Positions 43,699-55,312 of a stretch of 64,000 bases of DNA are shown here, one piece after another. The stretch's first letter is position 1; each line of letters begins with the position of its first letter. This DNA comes from Patellaria atrata CBS 101060 (taxonomy: Eukaryota; Ascomycota; Dothideomycetes; Patellariales; Patellariaceae), in NCBI GenBank assembly GCA_010093705.1, contig MU006095.1:1157016-1221015 (forward strand), read 5' to 3'. Position numbers and translations under genes: made by a program. A model generated the notes under the pieces. The model did no database searches. It was not told the DNA's origin and saw only the letters and a list, made by a program, of their open reading frames with translations.

Positions 43699-45316
43699 AT
43701 TAACCCACACATTGACTCTAAGGTAGGATACAGAGTAAGACCTTCAGGAGCTCAGGAACACCGATTTTTGTACAGTAAATAAGCCCACAATTGCAAGCAG
43801 ATTGTTGAAACTCAGCCTGATATGTTCAACATCGGCATTCGTACTGGATCACACCAAAAGTTATCACAACAGCCTTTATCAAGATATCCATGGATTACAC
43901 CACTTGCTCCTTAAGACTCTTCCCTCGCTAATAGATACCCAACTGCCCAATCTTGCCCTTCCACAACTCTAACCTACTTTATCCGACCAACACGCCTCCC
44001 CAATCATCACCCTACCGCCCGTCATGCCCTCAAAAGTATCACCCGCCCAGACCCCGATCAAAAACTAAGGCAGTGTTCAGCCTATCTCACACCACCTCCC
44101 TTCCTCACTCCTACCTGGTGCGTGTAGTACCTTCCATAACCCCCTTACACCCTGCATCCTCCCGCCTCCTGTACTCTAACCTGCGTGCAGTAGAGGTCTG
44201 CAATAAATCCCACGACCCACCCCCGTCTTCCCATGATGACTCACCCTATCGTAATCGTATATTAACAAACCATCCCATCATAACCCGCTATTCAGTACTA
44301 TAGAAACCAGCAGGACATGAATCTCCTAATTATGAAGACGACTCCCATCTGTTTCACAACACAATACAAAACAAGACATAAGAACCCAATTCAATAACCT
44401 GCATACAATTCCGTTAGCAGCTAAAAAAGAAAGAAAAAAAGGGTCCTAGCCTGCAGAACCCTCTCCCCTCCCCACCGACAATGAGACACTAGTTTACACT
44501 TGAAACATGGATTCGAGTTATATGCTGTGGCAGTGTGGGAGAATCCATTTCAAAGATAGTCAGTTCTATATTGTGTTCGGTTCCCGACTTTTGCGTTTCT
44601 GCGCGGTTGCGATCAGCTCTGTCGATACCTTAATGATGGGTGTGTGATATGGAGTCAGTCTTGAGAGTGTGATGCACCTGTATGTGAATTGTAGCATACC
44701 CTCAATGTAAACGACAGAGTGTGTATTTTCCGATTAAGGGTGTTCTCTCTCACGTGTGCAAGTGAAATTAGATATGAGCTACATCAGGTAGAAATATTCT
44801 TTTCTCCGCAAGATCTCCATATCTATCCAAACCAACAGCGGACACATTTAAGATGCCTAACTCGACTCACAACACTAAGCCGTTGACAAGGGAAGAAAGA
44901 ACAAAACAATTACATCGATGAGACACCTTCCAGTGCAAAAAGAGGTATCGCACAATTTTCTCTTTGAGCGCGGACCCAGACAATTTGATGTCCGCAGTAT
45001 TCAGCCCGCTTACGCATCTATCCAGAAGCGGCCGAAACAAGTGAGTAATAGTACATGATATCGCTATCATCCAAAGAACGCCATGCAAGAAAACACAAAA
45101 ACCATGGGTATAAGTATAGGACAAGAATCGAAACCGGATCAGTCGAGTTAGGCTGAACGAGAGTGCTGAATGGTATGATAGGTAAGACGGTTGCAGGATG
45201 TAGAGAAACGAAGATGAGACGATGAGTTGTTCGTAACGGTAGAAGAAGAGGAGATGTGGTAGAGATGGAAAGGGTGAGTTGTGATTGCGTGGTGGACGCG
45301 TGGAGTTGATAGATGC
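43699..45316. other. 1.6-kb convergent intergenic region
   Basis: 3' flanks of the Csn12-like and BTB genes. A C/T-rich tract lies at about 43960-44240. Open frames here (43953-44303, 44867-45124) have no domain and look like chance. Confidence 0.5.
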
Positions 45317-46323
45317 CTAGCGTGGAGATCTAGTGCTTGCAATATCGTCCTGTAGGCGGCGAAAACACGTCAGCTTGATTACAAATATATTCAGAATTTC
45401 AACAATGAGTAGAACGTTTCTCCAAATGGAACTTACCATGTGATTCACCATCGCAACGAACAAGTCGAAGAACAGTTTCCCACCCGCTTCCATCTCATTC
45501 TGCATCGTACCGCTTCGCTTGAAGGTATGTCTGCTTCGAATGATCAGAGCGAGGTAATGTGATCGTAATTTTGCATCGTTGTCAGGTGTGTTTGCGTAAG
45601 CGTATCGAGCGCTGGTGAGAATGGTGCTGCATTGAACACCAGATTGTAGGCCTTGCTTTCGAAGAGCAAGCTTCTTGAGTTCATCGAGACCATACCTTTC
45701 AGCTGTGCACTGTAAAGGAACTTAGTATACGTGCATGTCGCGATGTCCAGAGCAAACCTACGTAGATGATGGTATCCTTCAATATTGGCACACCAACTCC
45801 ATCAATGTAGACTACAGACTCAGCTCCGCCATTGTTTGCATCTTCCAGCACCCAAGTACTTCGTCGTTTGTCATATTCTAGCTTGGGATAGTAATCGCCT
45901 TTGTATAAATATTCAAGAATGGAGGAGAAAATCTCGGGCTGTTCGTCAGGGAGATCGATACGTTTGGAGGCAGACTCGAAGAACTGCCCACGGCACGCAG
46001 CTAGAAAGTATGGAGAGTGACAGAGGACATCCTCATGGGCTGCAAATAGTCGTTGTTCGGTACCCACGCAAAGTGTAACGATTGCGCTGGTTAACGTCCT
46101 TTAGATATGTTAGTTGGGAACCTTGAGACGAGAGAAACTGAAGAGAAACTTACGGGCTCTGATGAGCTTTAGATAGAGACTGTTTCTCAACCTTCTCTTC
46201 TCTTCTAGATGTTGATCCATCTCTGAACGATCCTGTCGCTTTTCTCTTGCTAGACGACTTTCCAGCACGATACTTCGAAAAGCTCTCATTATGATGTCTG
46301 GCCTTATGTCCAGAGCTGAACAT
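45317..46323 (-). CDS. BTB/POZ-domain protein 1
   Basis: Four exons, 46323-46154, 46098-45762, 45709-45437 and 45349-45317, give 270 aa in frame. The basic Ser-rich N-terminus (about 55 residues) precedes the BTB fold: LTSAIVTLCVGTEQRLFAAHEDVLCHSPYF in pieces, then FFESASKRIDLPDEQPEIFSSILEYLYKGDY in pieces. A 25-residue loop follows before the last helices around TAERYGLDELKKLALRK. BTB proteins self-associate and often serve as Cul3 adaptors; fungal stand-alone BTB proteins of this kind have no settled function. The C-terminal helices are typical of this fungal group. Confidence 0.88.
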
Positions 46324-47831
46324 TCTGATTTTATAGAATTAGGAGTTTTGATAGTGCAATAAAGACGAAATATGGGAAATGCTAGATGGGATGTTGAGCT
46401 TTTATATTGAACGACTGTAACAAGGCAACAGGAGAGGGTTGACAAGATGCAAAGGAAATCTTGAGGCAACAACTTCGAAAAGCGAAGGCAGAGATGGAAA
46501 AGGTCTCATCAAGGGGCCATCGAACAAATATATAGTTTATCGGCTCTATCTATCCAAACCCTTGACGGAGGCCGGGGAGCAGAAAGTGGCTCACTCGCGG
46601 GAGACGTGATTGGGCGCGGTCAACGTGTCGGGAAGCAACGCGTTATCACGGGACTTTGGTTCCCGTGATTGACTCATTTAAATTGAAATCTTCGAGGTTA
46701 CACCACTACACGGTATTAGCGTTAATTATCGCCGCTTTCGTACAAGTGCAGGTGCTCTTGCAGTTCGCTTCGTTGCCTTGTGAGACTGGAACCAAGGGGT
46801 CGGTACGTATGGTTACTCCAACATGTTCAAGCAATAACATCTGTATTATTCCGATACATACTGAAAAAGCAATTGATCATATCTAGTTTCAAGAGTATTT
46901 GGTATATCAAGTTGTGTATCAGGCGACGCGGCGTCGATATGGAGGCATCTAGAGCAATATGAGCAATGTAGGCGGTATTAGAGTAACAGAAAATCGTTGT
47001 CGCACCAAAACCGATAATATAGCCTTGTGTGCAACAACTGGGCATCACCCCCTCAGTCTTGCTTTTTGCCCACAGACCCTAGAACCTGGTGCGCGGAGTC
47101 GGATAATATCGCAAAAGGTTAGCAAGCAACGACTTGTTTGACTTGTGGCCGGCCTCGTCGGACGAGTGGCAAGTTTATTGGACCGTTCACAGTGGCTTGC
47201 TAAAGACGACAATCACAACTCGTGGCACGGAAACGAGGTAGAAAGCTCATAAAAACAGCCTCAACATTGAGGGGATAAAGTAGATAAACTATTGTATGAT
47301 GTGAAATGTCTGTCTGAGACCAATTGAGAGATGAAGCAAAACTTCTGATGATGATGAAGATGTGAACTTTTTCATGATAATGGAGTACATAGTAGGAGCG
47401 CAACCCTTGCTTGCCACGCTAACCCCCCAACACTTTGACATCAAGCTAACTGTTGTTAGTCAGGGACAACCCTTCCTGAAGTCCCCACCTAGAGCGCCGA
47501 GAAACGCCCCTTTTTCGTAAAACCGTCGATGTAGAAAATGTGATGCATCTCCTCACGGTAAGTTAGTTAGGACGTATAATTCCATCGACGACATGATACG
47601 ACGCTCAAAAGTAATCCCACTGATATAATAATATCAGTGTGCAGCCGTGGAAGCGCTCGGCTCTCTAGTCTCCGCGCGCTTTCGTTTCCTCTGACCATCG
47701 CCCGTTTCCTTTACAGCCGTTAGCAAGGTACCATCTTCTCAATCACATCAAATAGAGGAGTAGCATCCATACCTCGTTCTTTCTCCTCTCCTCGCTTTGC
47801 TCAATTTGGCGTTTCATAGCCATGGAGAATT
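46324..47831. other. 1.5-kb intergenic region between BTB genes
   Basis: Promoter side of BTB gene 1 and 3' flank of BTB gene 2. No gene, RNA or clear repeat found. Confidence 0.5.
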
Positions 47832-48398
47832 CTACGACAAACCTCCCACCCCCGGAAACACTCCAACGCATCCCATATGGGCCGCCAACCTGGTGATGTG
47901 AAGGTTCATGTAATTTCTGATATATTGTTGGAGCGGTCCTTCTGTCTCTTCATGCTTTTTGTACATCTGTTCGGCAATGATGAAGAAGATGGCGGCTGAA
48001 AAGGGCTCACAGGCCGTCAAGCATCGTGTCAGGAATGGCTTGATGCTCATCAGGCCCAGAGTGTGAGCCATGCAATATGCGTCCAGCTTATCCAACGCCG
48101 CGCGAAGTTTAGCATCCTGGTTTGCAAAACTGAGAGGGAGGACTTTGACATCTGGTGGTGTGTTATAGAACCTGTAGAGGAATTTCAAGATGATGACAAA
48201 CGACGAGATATTCCCAGGGATATGAAGCGGGTTGTTGTTCCCTGATTCCTTCAATTCTAGCTCTTCTAGGCACGAAGGTATCCGGTCTAGGATGGACCGA
48301 TGTACTTTGAGTGGTGTGGATTCTGTTCCCACTATAACTTCTACAATGTCACCATGGAGCACTTGAATGAAATCGTCGATTCTGTTGAAAGTTTCCAT
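47832..48398 (-). CDS. BTB/POZ-domain protein 2
   Basis: Single-exon reading of 188 aa from METFNRIDDF. The BTB core is visible: HGDIVEVIVGTESTPLKVHRSIL, split as D-x-V and K-V-H-R signatures, then LHIPGNISSFVIILKFLYRFYN. C-terminal helices around LDKLDAYCMAHTLGL and FSAAIFFIIAEQMYKKHEE follow, as in BTB protein 1. An upstream in-frame ATG at 48437 exists, but TTTTAACTTCAG just before the chosen start resembles an intron end, so a 5' exon is possible. The last 12 residues may also be intronic. No function can be given beyond protein-protein interaction. Confidence 0.75.
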   Translation of the reverse strand: METFNRIDDFIQVLHGDIVEVIVGTESTPLKVHRSILDRIPSCLEELELKESGNNNPLHIPGNISSFVIILKFLYRFYNTPPDVKVLPLSFANQDAKLRAALDKLDAYCMAHTLGLMSIKPFLTRCLTACEPFSAAIFFIIAEQMYKKHEETEGPLQQYIRNYMNLHITRLAAHMGCVGVFPGVGGLS

Positions 48399-49108
48399 CT
48401 TGAATCTGTGCTTTCTGAAGTTAAAACAGAATGACATGACAGCTTGACTGCACTCACTTGAGTGACTCCGTATAGAAGCTATCGAAGCTTGCTAGATCGA
48501 CGGTGGTAGTGGCCGAGAGAGCGTGCGTTTCTATTTATCATGAGTGATGACGTTACAGATATGCTACGAAGTGATTGACACAACACGTACCGTGCTTTAA
48601 TCCAATGGTGAAGCAATATCAACCAAGAGGCCAACCAGAACCCGTCAGTCTGTGAAGCAAGAATCTAGACTGGGGACCGATGTGGAAAATTTCAGATGCA
48701 ATGTCACGCTGGCTAAGAAAGATGTGAATGATGGGAGATGGGACCGAATGAAAACCAGATCAAGGTACAAGAGCTAGAAGGGCTGATGATGTGTGGAAAA
48801 AGTTGAAATGCAGTGGAATTGGTTAAATGATATAGATGTTCGAAGACGGAAAGGAACAGAGATATATATACCGTCGCCACGAGCGTCGTTGGTTGGATTT
48901 CACCTGACGTGCTTGAAAACAGACACGCGGTAGCCTTAATTTGTTTGTACACTACAGTAGATCAGCCAACGGCGTGATAGGAGGTGATTGCAAACTCTGA
49001 GAACGGGATGAGCTAGCGATACCTGCAGAGCATAGTATAGAAGTAGAAGCAGTAAATGAAAGTTCTATAAATTGCTTATGTTCCCTATCGCGAACCTATC
49101 TCTGTCTC
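48399..49108. other. Intergenic region between BTB gene 2 and the third BTB-like locus
   Basis: About 710 bp. Holds the presumed promoter of BTB gene 2; no other gene recognised. Confidence 0.5.
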
Positions 49109-50261
49109 CTAATTCAACGACTCACAAGGAAAGTGAAACCCTTCATCTTCAAGAAGCGGCTCCTTCCTCGACCGAAACCCCCTGGAGCAAGACTTCGGCG
49201 GCGGTCTAACATTCCCTCCAAGCTTTATAACAGCATCATAAAGCTGCACCGCCAAGCTCTGAGTGGGATCTCTCTGTAAGTTTGCCAATTGAAGAACACA
49301 CAACGCCAACGGGCCGTTCAAATCCGAGTAATTCTCGTAGACCATTTCCGCGAGTGCAATCTTGAACTCCATCTCGTACGAATCCCCTTCAATTAGTAAG
49401 AGAACCTCTTCAACAACAGCGAGGCACAGGTTAGGAACACTGAATTTGTGGCCCGTGCTGTGGATATCGGCTGCTAGGTAAAGCTGCAACATCTTGTGGT
49501 ACGCTGATCGAAAATCAATATCTAGAATGCGAGGTTCTGGTCTCTTGTGCGTTAATTTATTAACTAATTCTAGTTGATGGGTAATCATATATTTCGAGAT
49601 CCTGTCTTCAGCCAGTACCCGTGCTATATCGTTCCTGTATCGAGCGTTGTCAGTCAAGTTTTTCGCGTGCCGATGGAGTTTATATGATAAACGAACCTCG
49701 TTACAATACAAAAGGCAGAGCACCGCGTTTGAGTACTTGAAGGAAGTGAAGAAGGTACATTAAGCTAGCTCGATTTGCGAGTCGCAGACTGACGAAGCTT
49801 TAGAGCGTATCAAGCAATAATTGAACCTCTCCATCTCCATCCGGTGACGCCGTAACACGTCGAATATCTCCCGAGCTGAATAGAACTCAATGGCTATTGC
49901 CTAGCAAATCCAATGGAAACCCTTAGACTTGAATCTAAAATGCGAAGCTCGGATGGTCCCACTTCAGGAACATATCGCCCGTCTCATCCGACAAAGATAC
50001 GTGTAGTAAGCTGACATGCCTAAGAACGAGAGGCATATAGAATACTAAATCTAGGTGAAATCTACGAAGCATTGCGAGTTCTATTAGTCTTGATATGGTT
50101 TCCTTGCCGTGGGTCTCGATGTGAGTGGTCAACTTGTTCATATAGTCCGTGGCCTCCCATAGCTTGGGTATTGGTCGGAACATGGAGCGGGTTACGCAAA
50201 GTGGATCTTGATCTTGACAGAAGGTTAAATCCACATAAGGGAGCAAACTAGGCAACATCAA
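49109..50261 (-). CDS. Third BTB-like locus, probable C-terminal part, model unresolved
   Basis: Two open stretches on one strand. 49723-49109 encodes SNAVLCLLYCNEVRL just upstream of its first ATG, then KMLQLYLAADIHSTGHKF and NLCLAVVEEVLLLIEGDSYEMEF with EMVYENYSDLNG, resembling the helices after a BTB fold. 50261-49935 encodes YMNKLTTHIETHGKETISRLIELAMLR in parts. The core BTB strands between them were not found in a clean frame. It may be one multi-exon gene or a decaying copy of the BTB genes next to it. Confidence 0.45.
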
Positions 50262-51038
50262 GCTGCGAGTTGTTAGCAGATGTGAGTGATATACGGGCTA
50301 TATGTTACTTTTCTTTGAATCTATTGCTTGACATAGTCCCAGGATTTATGACTGTTGATTCGATGTTTTCCGGGCTACTCTCGAAAACAGGAAACTGGGA
50401 GCCGGCGACTAAAAGGGTTGTAGGATTGAACCAGCGGGCTGCGAGGATAATCTCTCTGTGCGTCATTTCTAGTAAAGGATTTTCTGGTCTTGATGACTGG
50501 CCGCCTTTGATTAGTATTTGATTCGGGTTCTATTCGTTAGACTTGATATTATAAAAGACTAAAGGGGGCCAACTTAAAAGATGATTGATATAGAAGCTTC
50601 TACAGTTTTTTAAATCGATTGTAAGGAAATTTATTGGTGTGGGAAAATGAGCGTTATGAAATCATAGATGAATATCAAAAACTTCGCGACGAGTACATGT
50701 AACGATTAAAGAATCTACGAAGAAAACACTAATATTATCCTCACGAGTTTTTGGTAGCTTCACCTTGGAGAAAATGAAGGTGTGAGCGAGGTAGTACTTG
50801 TTCGCTCCTCCTAAAATAGATTCGAGTCAAATGTATGGCGGGCAGATTTGTTGGTATGATATAGCATGATAGGATCCACTCTTTCCACAAAACTAGTTCT
50901 TAATGAGAATGGTCTCCTAAATCTTATGGATACCCTCAAGACATTGGGTTTTTTGAGATAGCTTGACGTGTAACTTCTCGAACATAAAGATGGTACTCAC
51001 CATCTAGAGTCAGACTCGGGGATTGTAACCAATATCTC
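50262..51038. other. Intergenic region before the STB6-like gene
   Basis: About 780 bp, AT-rich, with a chance frame at 50270-50521. No gene recognised. Confidence 0.5.
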
Positions 51039-53780
51039 TCATGTCTGCGGGGCTCTACCTAGACCAGTTGCCATCCTAAGTATCCAGTGTAGCCACCCCT
51101 CCTTTTCTTTCGTTTCATCCTCATAGTCTTTCAACTTCCGCTCCACAAATTCAATTCTCTTTTCAAACTCCTCAACGCTGTCTTCAACGTCCTCGACCTT
51201 TCCTCTCAAGGCAGATACCTCATATTCCAGCTTCGCAGTCACATTTTCGACATCCGTAATCGACTCTTGTAGGTGTGTTTTTTCCTCTTCGAGGATCTCT
51301 TGGACATCAGCAGAGAGGGTACGGAACGTCTCGAGACGGGGCTGATACACTTGCTCCAGAGTTTCATTGTCTTGATCTGCAAGGTTTTCCAAATCTTTTA
51401 CTCTCGAAAGTTGGGAATCTACCCAGGTTCTTAGTGTATCTTGAATAAGTACTATCCGGTCGCGCGTTTGCTTTGCCAGCTCTGCAGCAACTATCTCGTT
51501 CACTAGTGCTTTCTTTGGATCTGTAGGTAGGCTAGATTCACTTTCTGAAGCTGGAACGATATTCTTCCAAGTGAGGATACTCTCCTCAGCGATGCTAAAA
51601 GATAGATGACGAGGCCACCACTGGTCGTTTCGAGCAGTCGTCCGTAGACTTCTATACCTTGAAAAACTCTTTGTTCGACGGAGAAGTAGTCCAACATGTT
51701 TTTCGGGACCGTCATGTTCCTGAAATATCTCCTCAAGATCGACTCCTTGGTAAACCGACCCAGCTATGGAAGGGTCGGCCGTTGGGATATTGTATTCTGG
51801 TTCATCGTCTGGAGGAACAACGGCGCCTAATTCCGGTTGCTCGTCATTAGTAGACGGTGCAACATGATCAGGGAAGAATGCAATCTTCGATTCATGAGGG
51901 GTCTCCGAGTATACCTTAGTAAAGGTTGGGGAGGATGTGACATCGTCCCGTTCGCGGGTTGGCGGTCGCTTCACAGCATTCTTTGTGTCTTTCGTAGTGA
52001 CTAGTCTATCTTTGAATTCTCCAGTAGTTGGGGATATTCCCATATCACCCGAATTCTCGGTCTCAGTCCGCCTGAGACCATTTTCAGCATCACTATGTCC
52101 AGGATATCCGTTCTCATCTCTCGAGGATTTGTTTGTCCCATGCTCTCGGCGACCCACAGCGTCTTTGATACGTCCAAGTCCACTTCGAGCATCGGTCATT
52201 TTACCAGTCGCTCGTTTGAGCAATGTTTTCTTTGAAGATTGATCTTTATCGGTACTGTCAATCAAGGGCTGTTCTTCCGGAGAGTATCTCTCGTAGGTCA
52301 CAGATTCCTTCCGGAGTTTCTGTATGTCTACATTCGTTGAATCTTTCCTTTGGGTGCCCCATGCGTATCCACCTTGATCGTCCTTCTGAAAGACAAGACC
52401 CTCACTTCCGGGTAGTCTATTGAACATGTCCCCGGAGTTCGTCTTGCGTGGTTTTGCGTGCCAAAGCCATTTTGCTTTCTCGCCTTGAACGAGCTGAGCA
52501 AATCTCTCGATATCAGTAGTCTCTATCTCAGCAATTCCTACTTTGTCTCGGGCACCAACCATGTCCATAACCATTTCCCCACCCTTACCACTTAATTCCG
52601 CCACAGTAGACTTCACAGCATGTGGCATTTTCCAGCCTTCGCTACTAGCAGCTTTTGCAGTCGCTTTATGGATACGCTCTAGGGTAAGGCGATCTAATCT
52701 GCGCGTCTTTTTGATGCGCTGTGACTTCTGAAAATATGCTATCCCTCTTTTGGTACTCTCAATGTCGAAGACATCTTTTGCAACAGGTGCAGAATATGCA
52801 TGTAACCGATTTCTCGCTCCCATGAGCATACCTAGAAGTGCAGCCACAGTCGTAGGACCTAAGATACCGTCATGTGGTTCTATCATGAACCATTCAGTTC
52901 CGAATTCTACCCACCAGTCATTGATAGCTTTCTCCGTAACATCACATAGTAACCCATCAGCGTATTCGGGTTCAAGTTTGTCGAATAGCATCAATGCAGC
53001 TTGGCAAAGTTTTACCAGTTCGATAACAGCACTGTATAAAGGAATCTTATCACTGATTTTGTACAATTGGTGGAATTTGGCTTGCGTAGCGCTATTCGGT
53101 GTGGTCAGGGTAAGGGCCACACGCCCAGAGCAGCCGAGCCTTTTTAAGTTCTCGTTGACGAAAAAGTCTTCCCTGTGTTTTCTGACATCTCCTTCAGGTA
53201 CGGGGATAACAGTTAAGGATGAAGGGAATGCGCTAAGATTTGTAACCATCAATATGCCCAAATGAGTTTCCCTCGGACGAGCATGGTATTGATTCAGCGC
53301 TTTGAAATACACAGAGAGTCTGGGTGACCATTCTCGTTCATCCGTTGACACACTGAATACATTTACAGCCACAGAGTGTGTTGGATCCCCTGAGTAGGTG
53401 GTTATAACAAACGTAGGATGTGTTCGGGAGCAAGCCCACTGCTCCACGATATAGCATTCGAAGCCCTCGAGCTTTTCGCGGCGAGCAAGGACTTTGACGG
53501 AGGGATCTTCTTCGAGGTACCTGTAACACTTGTTAGAGCATGATTTGACGAGTAACATTAGAACTTACTTGAACGCTACCGGATCAGTGAGAACAAACCG
53601 TTGGTGAGACTGCTTAGGGCCACCGAGAGAGGATCTTTTCGGCGACGTGGACTTCCTAGTCGAGTTGACTGAAGCGGATGATCGGCCGAGATTGGTATTA
53701 TAGAGCTGTGATGTCTTAATTTGTGGAAGTCGTCTGCGCAGATCGGCATCTGTAGGAACAAAGCGAGAGGGTGTAGCCAT
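51039..53780 (-). CDS. STB6-like protein with C-terminal coiled coil
   Basis: Two exons, 53780-53569 and 53520-51039, give 897 aa. The region from about residue 60 to 330 resembles the fungal STB6/STB2 N-terminal family: RFVLTDPVAFKYLEEDP, LEGFECYIVEQWACSRTHPT in pieces, VAVNVFSV and LTTPNSATQAKFHQLYKISD. Next come WWVEFGTEWFMIEPHDGILGP and NRLHAYSAPVAKDVFD. The middle is charged and disordered. Residues from about 755 to 885 form a long coiled coil (RLETFRTLSADVQEIL onward). Yeast Stb6 was found as a Sin3-binding protein, so a link to chromatin is possible, but the filamentous fungal proteins are unstudied as far as I know. Confidence 0.85.
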
Positions 53781-55312
53781 CGTGGTAGCTTGAAACAGTA
53801 TCCGGAAATTCTAGCCACAGCTAATTGCGAAAAGAAGACGGTTTTAGATCCACGGTGTAAGGGAATTGAAATAAGAGAAGGGCTCCCCCATCGCATAGAA
53901 TGAGAAGAAGGCTCAATCTGCGGACATCCCGAACATTCACGGAATGACGTCGTGTGTAGTTCTAGGATTAAGAGAGACTGCCCGCAGCATAGTGAAAGAC
54001 GCCAAAGTTCACGTCGGAAAAGACTAGGCCAAATATAAGGAGAGGATAGTGCTCAACGAAGCCCGCATACACGGGAGAGGGTGCAAAGGTTCTCATTTCA
54101 ATTTAACGCGTTGTCATCTGCTCTAACATCGCCCAGCGACGAGTTGTGGCCAAAGCTCCTCAACTTTATTTGAACCATTTCTTGGCTGCAATGACAACCT
54201 TACCTTATTAACACCTGGAAGGTTAAATATCTCCTATACGCTCTTTCTTCAAACCATCTTCCACAGTGCTTACTATACAGTATAAGAAAATAGAAAACGT
54301 AAGGGGACCCGGAGCTACTCAATCGACTTAGCTGTGCAAACCGTGAGGATTTTAAATGAACCAACTAATGTTGAGCAAGCGTACAGAGGCAGATAAAATG
54401 CCCAATCCAGCACGGGAGGACATGCTGTGCCGCGACTTGGTGTCCACCTCATAAAGGTGATCTCCATCTTGACTGTTCGTAACATGAATACTATACAACG
54501 GACCGAACCTAGCAGCGTCTCAATTCATATACTACAACTTCAGAGCAAAAAGTATCACTGAACCCGACGAAGACGACAAGCCAAGTGCCCAACTGCTGCC
54601 ACAGTCATCCGTGACAAAATCATAACTACTATTGGAGCGACCTCCAGCTCGTCCATAGGGATCGTACAGACCACAAACTATGACAGAGTCAATAGTACCC
54701 TACTCTCCGTACAGCAATTGTATATTGTTGATGGGTGTGCGCTCTGATTAAGCGCTTCAGAGTCTAGGCATGGCTAGCTGTATGATTCGCTCTGACGGAC
54801 TCTGACTTAACTGTACAGATCACGGAGATCTCCAACGGGGAGGAAGTCAATAGTAATCCATTAGATATGCAGGAACCGTACAGTAACTGAGGAAGCGAAT
54901 ACTAGAGTAGTAGAGCAATAGTGATTCCTTCAAAAACGGTATCTTAAAGGAATTCGGACCAAGTGATGCCGTAACCGTTTAACGAGTCGGCTGCACAACC
55001 TCTCAAAACAATCTCCGACTTGATTATTCCGATTACGAAGATCCCGACTTGCGAAACGATTGGTAGTATCCCGTTATAGGTATAGTAAAGCGCAGAAAGG
55101 GACCGATACAGTTGTCTACAAGCGTAGCATTGTTAAACCTTATTATGATTCATTTCAGTCATGGCATTAGATTGTTCTTCAGGACAACACCCCCTAGTCA
55201 CCGTCTCTAAAATCCCTCTCTGCATTCCTACCCTTCTCTTTCGATCTGCCTCTCTCATTCGATATACTGCTCGCTTTAGATTTGCGGCTCCTTAGCGACT
55301 GGGTTTCGGCGG
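53781..55312. other. 1.5-kb intergenic region
   Basis: Promoter side of the STB6-like gene and 3' flank of the channel gene. No coding exon, tRNA or clear repeat found in a two-strand read. Confidence 0.5.

Noticed and set aside
43953-44303. 116-codon Pro/Ser-rich frame
   Set aside because: Arises from a C/T-rich tract between convergent genes; composition explains it.
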